Positions 35,930 through 47,924 of a DNA stretch of 64,000 bases are shown piece by piece. The position numbers and the translations under genes were made by a program. Position 1 is the stretch's first letter; every line of letters starts with the position of its first letter. The stretch is from Parapristionchus giblindavisi (lineage: Eukaryota > Nematoda > Chromadorea > Rhabditida > Diplogasteridae), in NCBI GenBank assembly GCA_943737045.1, contig CALSFV010000226.1, positions 248,001-312,000 of the forward strand, given 5' to 3'. Under the pieces are notes generated by a model, which saw only the letters and a program-made list of their open reading frames with translations, was not told where the DNA came from and did not search any database.

Positions 35930-38690
35930 ATGCATAACACGGATCTCCTGAAAAAGTGTAGCAAAAACGGCCGGGTCTGCCACTATGAAATTTTTTTGTC
36001 TTCGATTTCGATGAAAGTCGGCCAGTGTATGTAGTTGGGGGCCATGAGAAGGCCTAGCCACTTGATTTGTCCAAAATCTACCCTGAAAATGATCATAACT
36101 CGGTTCATTTTCATCGTACAGCGAGCTGACAGGTGTCATTCGAACCGTATTATAATGCTCTTAAAAAAAGTTTTTCATGACCCGTTCGCTGCAAAGTCGT
36201 CTTCAGGGCGAAAAACGCGAAAAATGTGACCTGTTCTCTAAAATTTTCTCTTGAGTACACGCGTATTATTGCAGAAAATAGGCGTTCAGATGACGTACAA
36301 AATCGGTATGTTGTTCATTTGCCGTATCTCTGTCCTCCCAATACCGTTTAATAGAGTACACGGGACTTATTGTTAGTCATTTTTTACACCTCAACAGTTT
36401 TTCGATCGTATCTGCCTTCAAATTGGTCCAATCGACTATTCCAAAAAAGGAAAATAATGCTCTTGGAAAGGCGAATACAAAGTTCTCTAATGATCGAATA
36501 GCTATGACAACCCATTTTCGAGTTATTCGAGGAAAACCTGATCAACTTCGATTTTGTCGGCTGTTTCATGCCAGTTATGGAAAAATTGTTGCAGAAATTA
36601 CTTATTTCATTTATTGATCTGATCATCTAATGCACAATTTAGTGTCTCCTTTCTCTTTTTTCTTCTCCTTTTAGCCTCACCAATTTGCAAAGCGAGACAG
36701 AAAAGGGCTATTGATACGCCTCCTACTCGAAGACCATCATGAGGGCATTTATGGCCAAGGGAAAGGATATAGATACCCACGAGAGGATGTTCGAAGCGTT
36801 GACTTCTGGAAAGGGATTACGAGGAATGTCCGTCTATCTTCCGACTGTCGGGTTCACTCCTCAACCGAAGACGAAGCTGAAAGGAACCTCTGGACTGAGT
36901 CATTTTGAATTCAACGGTGATAAGATCTTCGCGTGGAGATTCCGTGGAATAGGAGAAGGGATGAAAGTGAAGGGACTGAAGGGAATCGACAGTTCCATCC
37001 AATGGCAGAGTCATGGAGGCAAACTGTGGAGAGATGGACTGAAGGAGGATGACGAGAGGAAGATCGGCGATGGAGAAGAACCCCAATACTGGTTCTTCCC
37101 TGCGAAGAAAGTCAACACTCCAGAACCCGATAATGTGGATGATGAAGTCGTCACTGGAATCGCTCCTACACCCTCCTCTGCATCCGGCAAGAACCCGCTG
37201 TTCGTGTGCAGCAAATGCTCTGCCACTTCCCTCCGTCATTGGAATCTTGAACGTCACTGGGACAGAGGAGAGCACAAGATCAGACCGGAGAGAGTATCAA
37301 TGATGGATTTCGCCCTTGGACTGTGGAATGCTCGAGGAGGTTCAGCAAGGAGTCGGAATCGGTCCACTGTCGGAATAATTCAAGGAATACGAGAAATCAC
37401 CGAAGCATCCGAGACCCGAGAGCATCCGAGATAGGATGGGCACTTCGCATTCGGAAGAAGAGTGCCCCATACGACTCGGTTGCAGATGGTGGTCGATCAA
37501 TTCGAGGAATTCTACGGAGCCAGGAACAAGCTGAGAGTAGAAGAAGTCGAGAAGAGAATGAAGGCCAGAATGGATATCATGCCCGCTAACCGAATGTCAC
37601 ACGATCCGATCAAGAACTGCATTCGGACTCTGCTAGCGAAGAAGAAAGAGGAGGCAGAGAAGAAGCTGAGCACCACAAGAGCCAAGAGAGATGTGGCACT
37701 GGATATGGATTTCATCAACAACTGGGAGAAGGACTACGATGAGGAGGGAGGAAGAATTGAGGATGAAGTGAAAGTACATGAGGATGATCTGACTATCTCC
37801 TCCGATGCAATCTATAACTGGATGAAAACCGAGATGAATACTTTGTTCACGAATGAGGCCCCTGACTTGTCTACATCCCTCGTTTTCGATCAGTGATGTT
37901 GATAATTGCATATTGATTGCTTGCTTTTATAATATTTTTTTCATGTATAATATAAAATAAAGTCGATTGGGTAGCTTTAGCTGTACAAAGAATAATTTCC
38001 TTTCCGTTCATTCATTGGAATCGATGAAAATAGAGAAAGTGTAGTGATTTTCCTCGAATAACTCGAAAATGGGTTGTCATATCTATTCGATCATTTGAGA
38101 ACTTTGTATTCGCCTTTCCAAGAGCATTATTTTCCTTTTTTCGAATAGTCGATTGGACCAATTTGAAGGCAGATACGATCGAAAAACTGTTGAGGTGGAA
38201 AAAATGACTAACAATAAGTCCCGTGTACTCTATTAAACGGTATTGGGAGGACAGAGATACGGCAAATGAACAACATACCGATTTTGTACGTCATCTGAAC
38301 GCCTATTTTCTGCAATAATACGCGTGTACTCAAGAGAAAATTTTAGAGAACAGGTCACATTTTTTTTCAAAAATGTGTTTTTCGCGTTTTTCGCCCTGAA
38401 GACGACTTTGCAGCGAACGGGTCATGAAAAACTTTTTTTAAGAGCATTATAAAACGGTTCGAATGACACCTGTCAGCTCGCCGTACGATGAAAATGAACC
38501 GAGTTATGATCATTTTCAGGGTAGATCACAAAAAATCGATAATTTGGAATTTTGGCCAAATCAAGTGGCTATGCCTTCTCATGGCCCCCAACTACATACA
38601 CTGACCGACTTTCATCGAAATCGAAGTCAAAAAATTTTCATAGTGGCAGGCGTTTCTACACTTTTACCGGAGACCCGTGATAAGCTGATT
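35930..38690. mobile_element. fold-back element carrying a zinc-finger-like gene
   Basis: Inverted arms (about 35930-36537 and 38046-38690) enclose a GC-richer coding block. Pairing examples are AACCGAGTTATGATCATTTT (right) with its complement near 36090, and CCTCGAATAACTCGAAAATG (right) with CATTTTCGAGTTATTCGAGG (left). Outer ends are diverged and I could not define a target duplication. It sits in the receptor's last large intron. Confidence 0.75.
36739..37896 (+). pseudogene. unrecognised zinc-finger-like protein of the fold-back element, broken
   Basis: One frame runs from the ATG at 36739 to TGA at 37896 except for an in-frame TAG at 37432-37434. Around 37335-37450 a different frame reads more like protein (acidic and proline-containing, with its own TAA), which suggests two compensating indels as well as the stop. 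Visible features are a C2H2-like motif CSKC...LERHWDRGEH near residues 155-180, a basic N-terminal half, and a C-terminal Lys/Glu-rich coiled-coil-like stretch (LLAKKKEEAEKKL). Base composition is clearly GC-richer than the surroundings. I cannot assign a family. Its place between inverted arms suggests a transposon-borne gene. Confidence 0.6.
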
Positions 38691-38911
38691 TCTCCTGACA
38701 CAATAGTAGTAATATTAATATCAACAACATAAATCGACCTAAACAGTTTATCCCCTTTTCCATCAATTTAATCCATATATTCACTATGACACATCTTATC
38801 TTATCTTGTCTTATCTTATTGGTTCCCCGTCACTAGAAACAGACAAGCATTTTGTGTGTGCAATGAAGAAATGAAGATTCCCACAATATCTCGATTTAAA
38901 TGTTTTACATA

Positions 38912-40198
38912 CAGAGTGCGTGAAAATTACCGGCACTCGAACTTTTATCAATATCTCCCCTTAGAATGCGTGTTGCGCAACCAGTTTCGCATCATTATTT
39001 ATTCAATTATTCAGTAACAAGAACATGTTAATGGATTTCAATTTGCCTCTCATTCGCTTCGAAGCTAGCAAGGAGGAGCTTCTCGTTTGCAATAGGCAAT
39101 TTACGGTGATTGTTATCGTCGACGGTGTCCCTTGCTTAGAGGAGAGCCGATTTCAGGCTGAACAGAGTCGTGTACTCGGTAGAGGAGATCTTGCTCTCCA
39201 GAACCCCCCATACTCTCAAGTCCAGGGGATTCTTCGTCACTGGCATTTTTCATTCATTTTGAGCCATGTACGTTCTCATAACTTGGTCGGTTTTGGCCTC
39301 GAATTTATGTCTGGGTGCGCCCCTGCTGCAGGATCCAAAAGCGCCGACTGAAGTGAGAATTGGACCAGAAGAGGAGTACGTCTTTCAGGATGTGATTGAC
39401 GCAGTAGTTATTATTCCCCTTTACGCCTGACGATACAAAGACGACAGGAATCCGACTGGTGGGGAAGAGGCCATAACACACCATCACATAGGCAGGATGC
39501 GAGGTTGACCGGTGATGCCACCCAGTTTGGCAGATTCCTTGGAATCATGGTCTATGATTATGTCGTTCGGAGTATTGAAATTAAATTTGAGGGTAAAAAA
39601 TTTTTCGTCAGCAAACAGAGCGGTGAAATGTTCGTAAATGTGAAACCGGTCGAGAAAGAAAGGTCATCGCATTCTTCGCAGATTGAACTGAGGATCGTTT
39701 AAATCAAGCAGTGTACAGTACTTATATAGATGCTACATCAGGCCATATTTGACGATCTTGCTATTAATGAAGTCAAAGATACCGAGCTTTCAACAATATC
39801 GACCATGCACCGCGTGGGATTACGGTAGATGTTCTGCCGAATTATCTCACGGTTCTGGGGTGAATTTGCGGACACCGGCGTTCCTCTCCCTGGACGGTCA
39901 CCTTCCGTGCCGAGTTCCTGATACCGTCAGTTTGCGTGATAAACGGTTCTATTGGGAAAGTTGAGTTGAAAGAAGATGTTGGCGGGCTGGATTCCTTCGA
40001 GAGAGAGCGTCCGGATCTTAGATCTCATCGGGTTTGCCTTCACCATTATTGACTAACTAGACTAAGTGAATTGAAACCTCGAAAGCTTTTACACGAAAGG
40101 ACACACGTCATAATCATGCAACTGGTTTTGCGAAATATCGATTAGCCGCTAATGCGCAATATGATACAATCGAGTGCCGGTAATTTTCACGCACCCTG
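38912..40198 (-). mobile_element. decayed mariner-like transposon
   Basis: The termini CAGAGTGCGTGAAAATTACC and GGTAATTTTCACGCACCCTG (one mismatch) are flanked by TA. Its length of 1,287 bp is the usual mariner length. The minus strand retains broken transposase motifs: DEKFFTL, VMVCYGLFPTSRIPVVFV, GVKGNNNYCVNHILKDVLLF and WILQQ, matching the central DDE region, with stops and frameshifts between them. Confidence 0.85.
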
Positions 40199-40273
40199 TA
40201 AATGATTTGGAACGGTCCCATATGACAGAGTAAAAGAAAGAGTTTCGCCAGAGCGGAAAGTCGAAATATACAC

Positions 40274-40350
40274 ATTTTCTTGTAACTTACTGGTTAGATA
40301 TAAACTAAAGAAGGGCAGCCAGCAGAAGAGAAAAGAACACGATACGACGC
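40274..40350 (-). CDS. receptor exon: TM6 (CWLP motif)
   Basis: The acceptor CATTTCAG is one copy of the target duplication of the adjacent 20.2 kb insertion. Encodes VVSCSFLFCWLPFFSLYLT, then SKLQEN as a short third extracellular loop. I chose the donor AAT|GTGTAT (end at 40274) because it matches phase 0 of the TM7 exon and gives a normal loop length. The stronger-looking GTAAGT donor at 40290 would need an unseen micro-exon. Confidence 0.85.
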
Positions 40351-40358
40351 CTGAAATG
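40351..40358. repeat. left target-site duplication of the outer element
   Basis: CTGAAATG, repeated at 60603-60610. On the minus strand it reads CATTTCAG, the TM6-exon splice acceptor. Because of flanking G/C runs, 6 bp (TGAAAT) is also possible. Confidence 0.85.
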
Positions 40359-40414
40359 GGGGGCATGACAGAAGCGCAACGTCAAATGCGCAACAGCACC
40401 TCCTTCAGCGCAAG

Positions 40415-40728
40415 CGACAAAAGCGCAACGGGGCATATCTCGGTGGGGGATGACCGTACGGACCTCTGGATGGGTTTATCCGAACCAACTCGGTCTACGC
40501 TATTATGGTACAAGTTGATCTTTGATCTCTGACAGCGAAACGACAAAAGCGCAACGGGGCATATCTCGGTCGGGGATGACCGTACGGACCTCTGGATGGG
40601 TTTACCCTAACCCACTCGGTCTACGCTATTATGGTACAAGTTGATCTTTGATCTTTCACACCTAAACGACAAAAGCGCAACGGGGCATATCTCGGTCGGG
40701 GATGACCGTACAGACCTCTGGATGGGTT
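40415..40728 (+). repeat. ~125-127 bp minisatellite, left block
   Basis: Units start CGACAAAAGCGCAACGGGGC at 40415, 40540 and 40667. The third is cut by the Polinton insertion at 40728 and resumes at 55229. Each unit contains a GATCTTTGATC word. Confidence 0.9.
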
Positions 40729-40776
40729 AGTAGTATAGTTCTGTCTCACTTACATAAAAAACAGCTGCTTTTTGGA

Positions 40777-40873
40777 GGCGGGGCTTATGTCAGCCAATGA
40801 CCGTACAGCTTTAGGGGCGGAGCTTATGCCAGCCAATCACCGTCGGCCACGCCCCCTTTAGGGGCGGAGCTTA
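40777..40873. promoter_or_regulatory. GC-box/CCAAT-box cluster at the left Polinton end
   Basis: Within 150 bp of the terminus there are three GC boxes (GGAGGCGGGGC, then AGGGGCGGAGC twice) alternating with two GCCAAT motifs, plus GGCCACGCCCCC. The mirror copy is at 55083-55182, and further copies lie in the tandem units. The layout suggests a terminal promoter/enhancer or a replication-origin-like region. That role is inferred. Confidence 0.55.
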
Positions 40874-41037
40874 TCTATTTTTTATATTGATTTTTTGTAT
40901 CGATTTTTTATATTGATTTTTTGTAGATCAATCAAAATGATAATAATGATTGACAACTCTTATCAGTCAATCAATAAAATCATCCTAATCAATTACTACA
41001 GTAATCAACAAGTACAGTAATCAGTAATACAGTAAAC

Positions 41038-41082
41038 AACAAGTACAGTACAAGTACAGTACAAGTACAGTACAAGTACAGT
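41038..41082. repeat. 11-bp minisatellite AGTACAGTACA in left arm
   Basis: AAGTACAGTAC repeated about four times. The mirror copy at 54875-54920 contains the upstream breakpoint of the 1,661-bp tandem duplication. Confidence 0.8.
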
Positions 41083-41219
41083 AATCAAATACAGTAATTT
41101 GAAAAAAATCAATAATCATTACATTATCGATTTTTTGGTAGATCAATGATTCACATTATCGATTTTTGGTAGATCAATGATAAAATCAATCGAAATAATA
41201 AAATAAAGCAATTAACAAA

Positions 41220-43590
41220 GACTCACCACAGCAACACAACCGCACGGGGACTGACGAGACTAGAGACTAAACTAATTGTGGGCGGGGCCTCCTCCCATAC
41301 ATTGAAACTCACTCTGCTTCTCTATACCCTCTCTCTTTTACACTATCTCTACATCTAACTATTATAAATCATTTCGCAATTTACATATACCCGATTCTAC
41401 AGTATACCTCTCCTTCGTTTCTCTCGGAATCCCTCTCCCTATCCTCTAGACTAGAACAGAGGATTAGGATAAGGTCACCCTCTGCCTTCGTTTCTACCCC
41501 TCTCCCTACCCTTTTTGCGGTATCTATCTCTAATCCACTGATACATCTTACACCCTCTCTCTCTAAGCTCTTCTCTCTCTCCCTCTACTGAGTTGTTCCG
41601 AGCAATTCCGAGCGAAGCGAAGGGCAAAGCGAAGGAGCGAAGTCTCTCTCTATTGACTACAACAGAGGATTAGGATAAGGACAACCTCTGTCTTTGTTTC
41701 TTCCCCCTCTCCCTACCCTTTTTGCGGTATCTCTATCTAATCCAGCGATATATCTTGCACCCTATCTCTAAGCTCTTGTGCGTCTGTCAAGAGAGGAGTG
41801 AAGGATAAGGATAAGAAGAAGAAGAAGGAACCTTTCCCGCAAGAGAGAGTGGTGTAATTCGTTGTACTCAGTATAGAGAGTGAGATCCTTCTCATAATCC
41901 TTCTACAGAATGTAAAGATGGGGAGAGAAGCCGGCTGTGCCTAGCAACTCCTATACACAGATAAGAGGGAGAAGGATAAGTACAAGGTTGAGGAGAAGGC
42001 TCTTCTTCTACAGAAGATGATTAATTACTCTCATCCCTCTCTTCCTATTTACTAGTTTTACCATTCATTCCCATAACCAATCACAACAACAAGAGATATA
42101 AATATAGGTTTACGAATGATTAAATACAAGTTGATCGAGACACATCAAAACAACACATAATAACAACTCTCATGAAATATCTCATCTTCTTTAGCAGAAC
42201 ATATGTCGAACATATATATATTAAAGAAAACAATGAAAGGAAAGGGTAAGAGTATACGGTGATCAATATAGCTGTTACAATATCTCTCTTTAATTAATGC
42301 TCTTCATCCAATTACTACATCGCTATGACAATTACCAATCAAAGAGATAAGACATTCATTTTCTGTGAGCACATTCATAATGAAAAAAAAAAAGACCCAG
42401 CAGATAAATACTAAGATAAACCAAATGAAACCATGATTTAACTAGTGATTACGTAATTAGGTTATTCCAACTGAAATTAGTAGAGATGAAGTATGGTAAA
42501 CAAAAAGGAAAGCTGAGACGAGACCCTTCGTGTCTATCTCTGCCGAAAGGAATAAAGAGGAGGGAGACGCTACTATAAAAACCACATAATGAATAGAGAT
42601 CTTCAAAAGTTACAAATGAAACATGTGAATTGCATAACTAATAATTTAAGAGAGGTTTTAGTCTCTCTCTCACTCATCAATAGTGAGAGATATAACTATT
42701 CAAACCAGACATCTTGCGAGGCCTTGAATATATGGGCAGATGGTATGGCCAAGAGTCAATTACAACCTATGGTGATCAGTATGGCTATTACAATACACTA
42801 TTCTAATAAATTCTCCACTTACTACACTATCATGATAATAACAGTCAGAGAGATACAGCAGCCAAATCATTTATTCATTTTCTCTGATGACACCCATAAT
42901 AAACAAACCCATTAAATATAAACTGAGACAACCCTAGTAAAACCTTAATCTAACAAGTGATTACGTAATTTAGGATATTCCAACTGATATTAGTAGTGAT
43001 AAAGTTTGATATAAATACTCAAACCAGACAACTCGCGAGTCCGTGAATATTTGGCTAGATGGTATGGTAAAAGTCATCTCGTAATATGAGGAAGAGATTT
43101 TACACTTATATTCACAAAATGATTAATTACCCTTATCCCTCCCTACCTAGTCACTAGTTCTATCAACCATTCCCATATTCAATCACAACAACAAGAGATA
43201 TAAATATACGCTTATGAATGATTAAAGACAAGTTGATCATCACATTGAAACAAAGCATAAAATACAACCACTATTTCCTACTCATTAGTTCTAACATACA
43301 TTCCCATAATCAATCACAACAAAATCAAGAGATATAAATATAGTTTTATGAAAGATTAGAGACAAGCTCAATATATACAATGCCTCTCTCTCTCTATATT
43401 GGCACCTCCAAGCACAATAAGTATATAACATACAATATGAACTATTGTTATAATCGTCGTTAAAGTTGTAGACGAAATTATTTATGAATTGTTTTATCAA
43501 ATATATTACAATGATTCCAGAGGAATAAAATATTCTTACATTTACAATATATATGGTGAATTATGAAATGTGGTTTAAAAAGATAATAAT
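41220..43590. other. left-arm non-coding region with purine/pyrimidine-rich and short direct repeats
   Basis: CT/GA-rich blocks fill 41330-42060. CACAACAACAAGAGATATAA and close variants recur near 42085, 43185 and 43315, and GTGATTACGTAATT recurs near 42447 and 42957. The 108-codon frame 42589-42915 lies over these repeats and I do not call it a gene. The mirror region is 52366-54737. Confidence 0.5.
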
Positions 43591-43745
43591 AATAATATCA
43601 TGAATCATCAATATCCCTATTCGGGAATGACGGGAAGGTCATTAACGTTAGTAGTAGTGTTGATCCTAATGTAATACTACTACCGCGTTGAATAAAATTA
43701 AGCATATGATTTAATAATAAATTACCGGGTGATGTACTACCAAAT

Positions 43746-44112
43746 CTAAAGTGTATAAAAAAAATTCTGACCGGGAAATGACAGATCACGGTTGATGACG
43801 CTGAGAGTAATAAATGACATCTCGGCATTGTTGGGGATAGATTCAAATAATTTATTTACAGCATCATCTACTACCAATGGGAAGATGTATGCCGGCTCCT
43901 CTTCGCTGCTCAGGGTGAACATGGCCCTGACCATGTACGCTCCACTTCCTCGTGAGGTCACCGTGGTATCGTCGAGGCGATACTCTTCGTGGAGATCTGA
44001 AGAGATGATGAGAGAGAGAAATATTTGTGAACACATCATAAATACCTGGGTTGATCTCAGCCATGGAGGGTGATGAAGGGGATTGCGAAGGGGACATGCT
44101 AGATGTAGACAT
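43746..44112 (-). CDS. unrecognised divergent gene of the Polinton, left-arm copy
   Basis: Two exons (44046-44112 and 43746-43996) join in frame through a GT/AG intron, giving about 105 residues. The N-terminus is Ser/Pro-rich and disordered-looking (MSPSQSPSSPSM). The second exon holds YMVRAMFTLSSEE and AEMSFITLSVINRD. A third exon may follow toward 43598 (motif GSTSPGNLLLNHMLNFIQRG), but I found no in-phase donor for it. It is transcribed away from the polymerase-like gene across a ~175-bp gap, which would hold a shared promoter. The hydrophobic/polar pattern could derive from the very N-terminal domain of nematode Maverick polymerases. That is a guess. Confidence 0.5.
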
Positions 44113-44288
44113 GCTTGCACGTATAACTATAGTGGATATACCAAACGAATCACAACTGATGGTGTGAATGCGGGCTCTTGCAGTAGGATTAGTCGGGCGG
44201 GGCTTGACCTTATTGATGACGGACTAGTGACAGTCCAGTTAGCCAGTCTTACCAAGACCACTCATCACTCGTTGTTGTCTAATTTATC

Positions 44289-45437
44289 ATGGCTGGCACC
44301 TACCATAAAAGCTTCAAAGGTCTCGCAGCGTTCCCAAAGATCGAACAGGTACCTCTTAGCATGATTATCTTGCTACATCATACATCTCATTTAAGGATGC
44401 AATGGCACTAATGAGGGCCTGCCTATTTGGCAAGGTCGTGGCCGATCGCGACTACTATAGAGCAACAAGGCCTGGTATGAGGGTAGAGGACGATCATCTA
44501 ATTGATTCAGCAGATGAGCGGAAACAGTATAAAGAATTAAAAAATATACTAATAAAGGTATAATTAAGAAATGCATATAATTTTATATTTAGTGTTGTAA
44601 ATTTCTAGATTTCGAAAAGATCATCAACCCAGTTCAAACATACTGGGCATTTGGCTAACCAATTGAAAGTGAATATTAATTCTGGATTTGCTGATCTACC
44701 CCGAATTGCCGAGGCACTCGGAGAACCCTATCGAATTATCGTGTTCAGATATGTGAGTACTTCATTGACATTTTTTCTTAGAAAAAAAAAAATTAAAAAA
44801 CATTAAAGAATCCCGCTAGACGTATATGTGTACTCGAGTGGGCTAGTCCACGAGTAGGCACGAAGCCCATTCACCTCGTAACTGATGGTCATAACTGGAA
44901 TTGTCTAGCCAGTACCTTTGGTGTCTTCGAAGGAAAATTCTTTTGCAATTTCTGCTTGAAGACGTCTGCCAAAGTAACACATCATAGGTATTATACATGT
45001 TTATTATTCCGTTTTTTTTTTTTATAAATACTCTAAGATGCGAATATAAATGTGACGCTTGTGATCTACCTCTATTATTTGGAAGATGTATTGGTGGCCC
45101 TGTTAGGACATGCGAAGATTGCAATTTTACTTTCCTCTCGGAGGTAATCGGAATCTATACATTTATTTGTTTATTAATCTCTATTTCCAGAGTTGCTATG
45201 AGAGACATAAGCATGACCATCAGCATGGAAATAAAGTACATCTATCTCGATGTGCTAGAATCAAATCATGCCCCGAGTAAGTGTTATTTTCATTTTTATC
45301 GTCTGAAAATGGGTTTCTTTAGATGTCTCGGGTGCTACAGAACCAGCAATGGTAAACATGTCACTTGTACCAAAAAGCAATTGGGTGTTCCAGCCCTCGG
45401 ACAGCCCTCCGCAACCCTCCTCGGTCAGCCGCTATAA
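44289..45437 (+). CDS. truncated protein-primed DNA polymerase B N-terminal region (Polinton-type), left-arm copy
   Basis: Seven exons (44289-44348, 44396-44557, 44609-44752, 44809-44987, 45038-45143, 45191-45276, 45323-45437) join in frame with GT/AG introns into 283 codons. Landmarks in order are DAMALMRACLFGKVVADRDYY, a LANQLKVNINSGFADLPRI stretch, YRIIVFRY, and a dense zinc cluster with CNFC, CDAC, CEDC, CYERH and CLGC. This order is what I know from the segment upstream of the exonuclease domain in nematode Maverick family-B polymerases. The protein then ends in a low-complexity tail (LGQPSATLLGQPL) and stop. No exonuclease (DIE-like) or polymerase (YGDTDS-like) motif follows, so it cannot synthesise DNA. 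It might still bind DNA or the terminal protein. Confidence 0.7.
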
Positions 45438-45476
45438 GAAGACCTAAAATGCACATATAAATCATTATCACATTCA

Positions 45477-45722
45477 TTGTATGTTATGAACAGTCGTATG
45501 TATAAACTCTATTATGATCTTAAAGAGCATACTGCGTTCACATCAGCAGCACCTATAGCTTCAAAAGCCAGAGTACCGATAGAAAAAGTTGACAAAGCTA
45601 TAGAAGATCAAGATGCATATATACTTTTCAGAAAGTATAGACAAAACTATCCACGGTCAAAGACTCGGGGGTTATCCGTGGGACAGACAATACAGGCTGA
45701 TTTGGCCGATTTCCAAAAGTAG
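45477..45722 (+). CDS. truncated Polinton integrase, N-terminal domain, left-arm copy
   Basis: An 81-codon frame 40 bp after the polymerase fragment, on the same strand. It contains LYYDLKEHTAF, a linker with AYILFRKYRQNYPRSKT, and ends QTIQADLADFQK then TAG. The pattern (LYYD...AFTS..., then DxDAY-L-rkyr--fPR, then QADLADM) is the start of Maverick/Polinton integrases, where the QADL motif begins the DDE catalytic core. The frame stops exactly there, so the catalytic domain is gone. Confidence 0.68.
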   Translation: MYVMNSRMYKLYYDLKEHTAFTSAAPIASKARVPIEKVDKAIEDQDAYILFRKYRQNYPRSKTRGLSVGQTIQADLADFQK

Positions 45723-47924
45723 AAACGTTACAACGACTTGTATTCGTATTGTTAACAGTACTAAAAAAATCTAGAAATCAACCACTAATGCTGCATTTGT
45801 GATCTAGAAACAATACATATTGGAAATCTTAATAGTAGACATACGCTAAGATATTTATTAATTTGTATAATAGTACTAACGCTGTGGCACACAACTATGT
45901 TTCTGTTCATTTCATTGGACTAGCATGAGATATAAACTGAATAGCTAAAGAATGTAGATCTTGCAGTACACACCCTATCGATATTGGATGATCGGTGGTG
46001 GTTGATATGATGGGTTTATACACTTTCCATTATGTAAATGCACCTATACAAAAACATAGTCCGAACCTGTTGTCCCGTTTGTTTTTCTATTATTTTGAGA
46101 CGGACGCTGATGAAATACATGTTTAATACATGTATGTGACACACTGTCTATAGGTGAAATCATGGTCTTCTATAGTGTTTTCGTTGTCAAAGTCTTTTCA
46201 GGTAACGAACGTCCAAACCTCACTTATTGATATAGTGTACATAGTTATTATGTTTCATGAAGGGTGAGTTATAAAATAATTTAGGGTACTTCATAGTTGA
46301 ATAATGTTTCTTTTTGAAGGTCGGCTAAATCAAATAATTTCGTTGTGAGGACATGTAGATAGCAAAAATCATTCTACATACCGTGCACTATTTCATTCAA
46401 CTTATTGTCCGCTAAAATCATGAATGAATAACACTAAATGTTAATTTCTATAACCGGTAAAAAGCACGTTTTTGAATGGTAAAGATATCGAAAATGTAAG
46501 TGGGAAACCTCCCGGTACGGTACTTTATAATTACTGAGCTACACTGATGCCTCTCGAATCTAATAGTAGTAAACAGAAATCAACATTGTTGGACCCACGA
46601 GATAGTATATTACACCAAATCAGCCTTTGATACTTCATTACCACGAGTAACACTTTCACAATGTAGGACATCTTAACTGTTCCAATCAACACAAACAATC
46701 ATGACAATCTGTATAATTATTATTTGATCACATACTGATTTATGTAATATAGCATAATCATGAACCATTTAAATGTCGAACTGTGAACTAATTTATGCAG
46801 TCAAATGGATGTATATCACGCAAGAGTGTACAGAACCGCCCAACTCTCCGTAATGATATGATGAAATGCATATCATTGATCAAACACGACATTAACGCGA
46901 TCATACATGAAAATACCAAAATCTTGTTTAAGTTTACATTTATCCATGGTAATTCACACATCTAAGGCGCTTCTAAAATGATTTATCGAATAATATGTAG
47001 ATAGATTTGCTTTGCAAGGAGTTATATGTATATGTTTTCATGCGTTTGCCACAGATATACCTACTATTTCATTGTTCAAACTAGCATGAGGCTATTATAA
47101 AAACCGACGACGTTGAAATGGTTATGCTTAAAACCAATCATGTTCAAATTACAAACTTAAAGAATGTCAAAATCTATCTGGTGTGGTTGAATACTCAGTA
47201 AAATGTATAAGTTTAGATCTATTATAATACAACATCATAGTCTATCATTCATATTCTCAATGCAATGTGTTACAAATTTATCTTATTCTTGGAGAATCAT
47301 GAGGTGTTTACTCGAACAACTATGTTGTCTCATTAATAATTCAAACAATATGCATTTCTATTATAAGAAATGGCCCAAAATAAGGATTTATAGATTCTAA
47401 GTAATGGTCACTTGAAAATCGTCATGTTGTAAGTTCCGGGTACAACCAACCAGTTTCCGATATACTATTAACTTGAACAGGACCTTCCAACAGATTACCT
47501 AGAACATCACGACCGCATAGCTCAATCATCACAACTTCAGTTTATTTTCAGAAAATTAGACACTATTGAAATGGTTAATTTATGGTAGAAAGTGAGAAAG
47601 ACTTCCGGTTTATTAAACAACACCAATCTGCTTACAAAAGCAATCTACAATCGTTTACTCCAACACCGGATAGCCAGAGCAGAATTTCAAGAACAGGTTC
47701 TTCAAGAATACAAAAATATAACAGCCAGATTAGTGATTTCTACGCTAGAAACACACCCCAGTAGTTAACTGACTGCATATTTAAAAGCTGCATGAGTAGT
47801 GATAATACAGAAATGGATTCTTTATGTATGGCTAAGATTATCATATTTTTGAATAATTCATATTATAACCATGAATTAATAAACAAAATAAAAATACAGG
47901 TGTGTCATTGATTTTGTAATACAG
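45723..47924. other. inner part of left Polinton arm, no recognised gene
   Basis: AT-rich, with two short frames at 47203-47400 (65 codons) and 47582-47764 (60 codons, Ser/Gln/Arg-rich). Neither resembles a known Polinton gene. Both recur exactly in the right arm (48555-48752 and 48191-48373). CATGCAT-free and without internal tandem repeats. Confidence 0.45.

Noticed and set aside
36817..37275. 152-codon minus frame
   Set aside because: Shadow of the GC-rich coding block on the + strand at 36739-37896.
41038..41082. Telomere-like repeat
   Set aside because: The unit AGTACAGTACA is an 11-bp microsatellite. It bears no relation to the nematode TTAGGC telomere repeat.
40729..47924. Polinton capsid, protease or packaging-ATPase genes
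   Set aside because: I looked for them on both strands of the arm and saw no frame of suitable size or motif. Only pre-catalytic polymerase and integrase parts and one unknown gene are supported.
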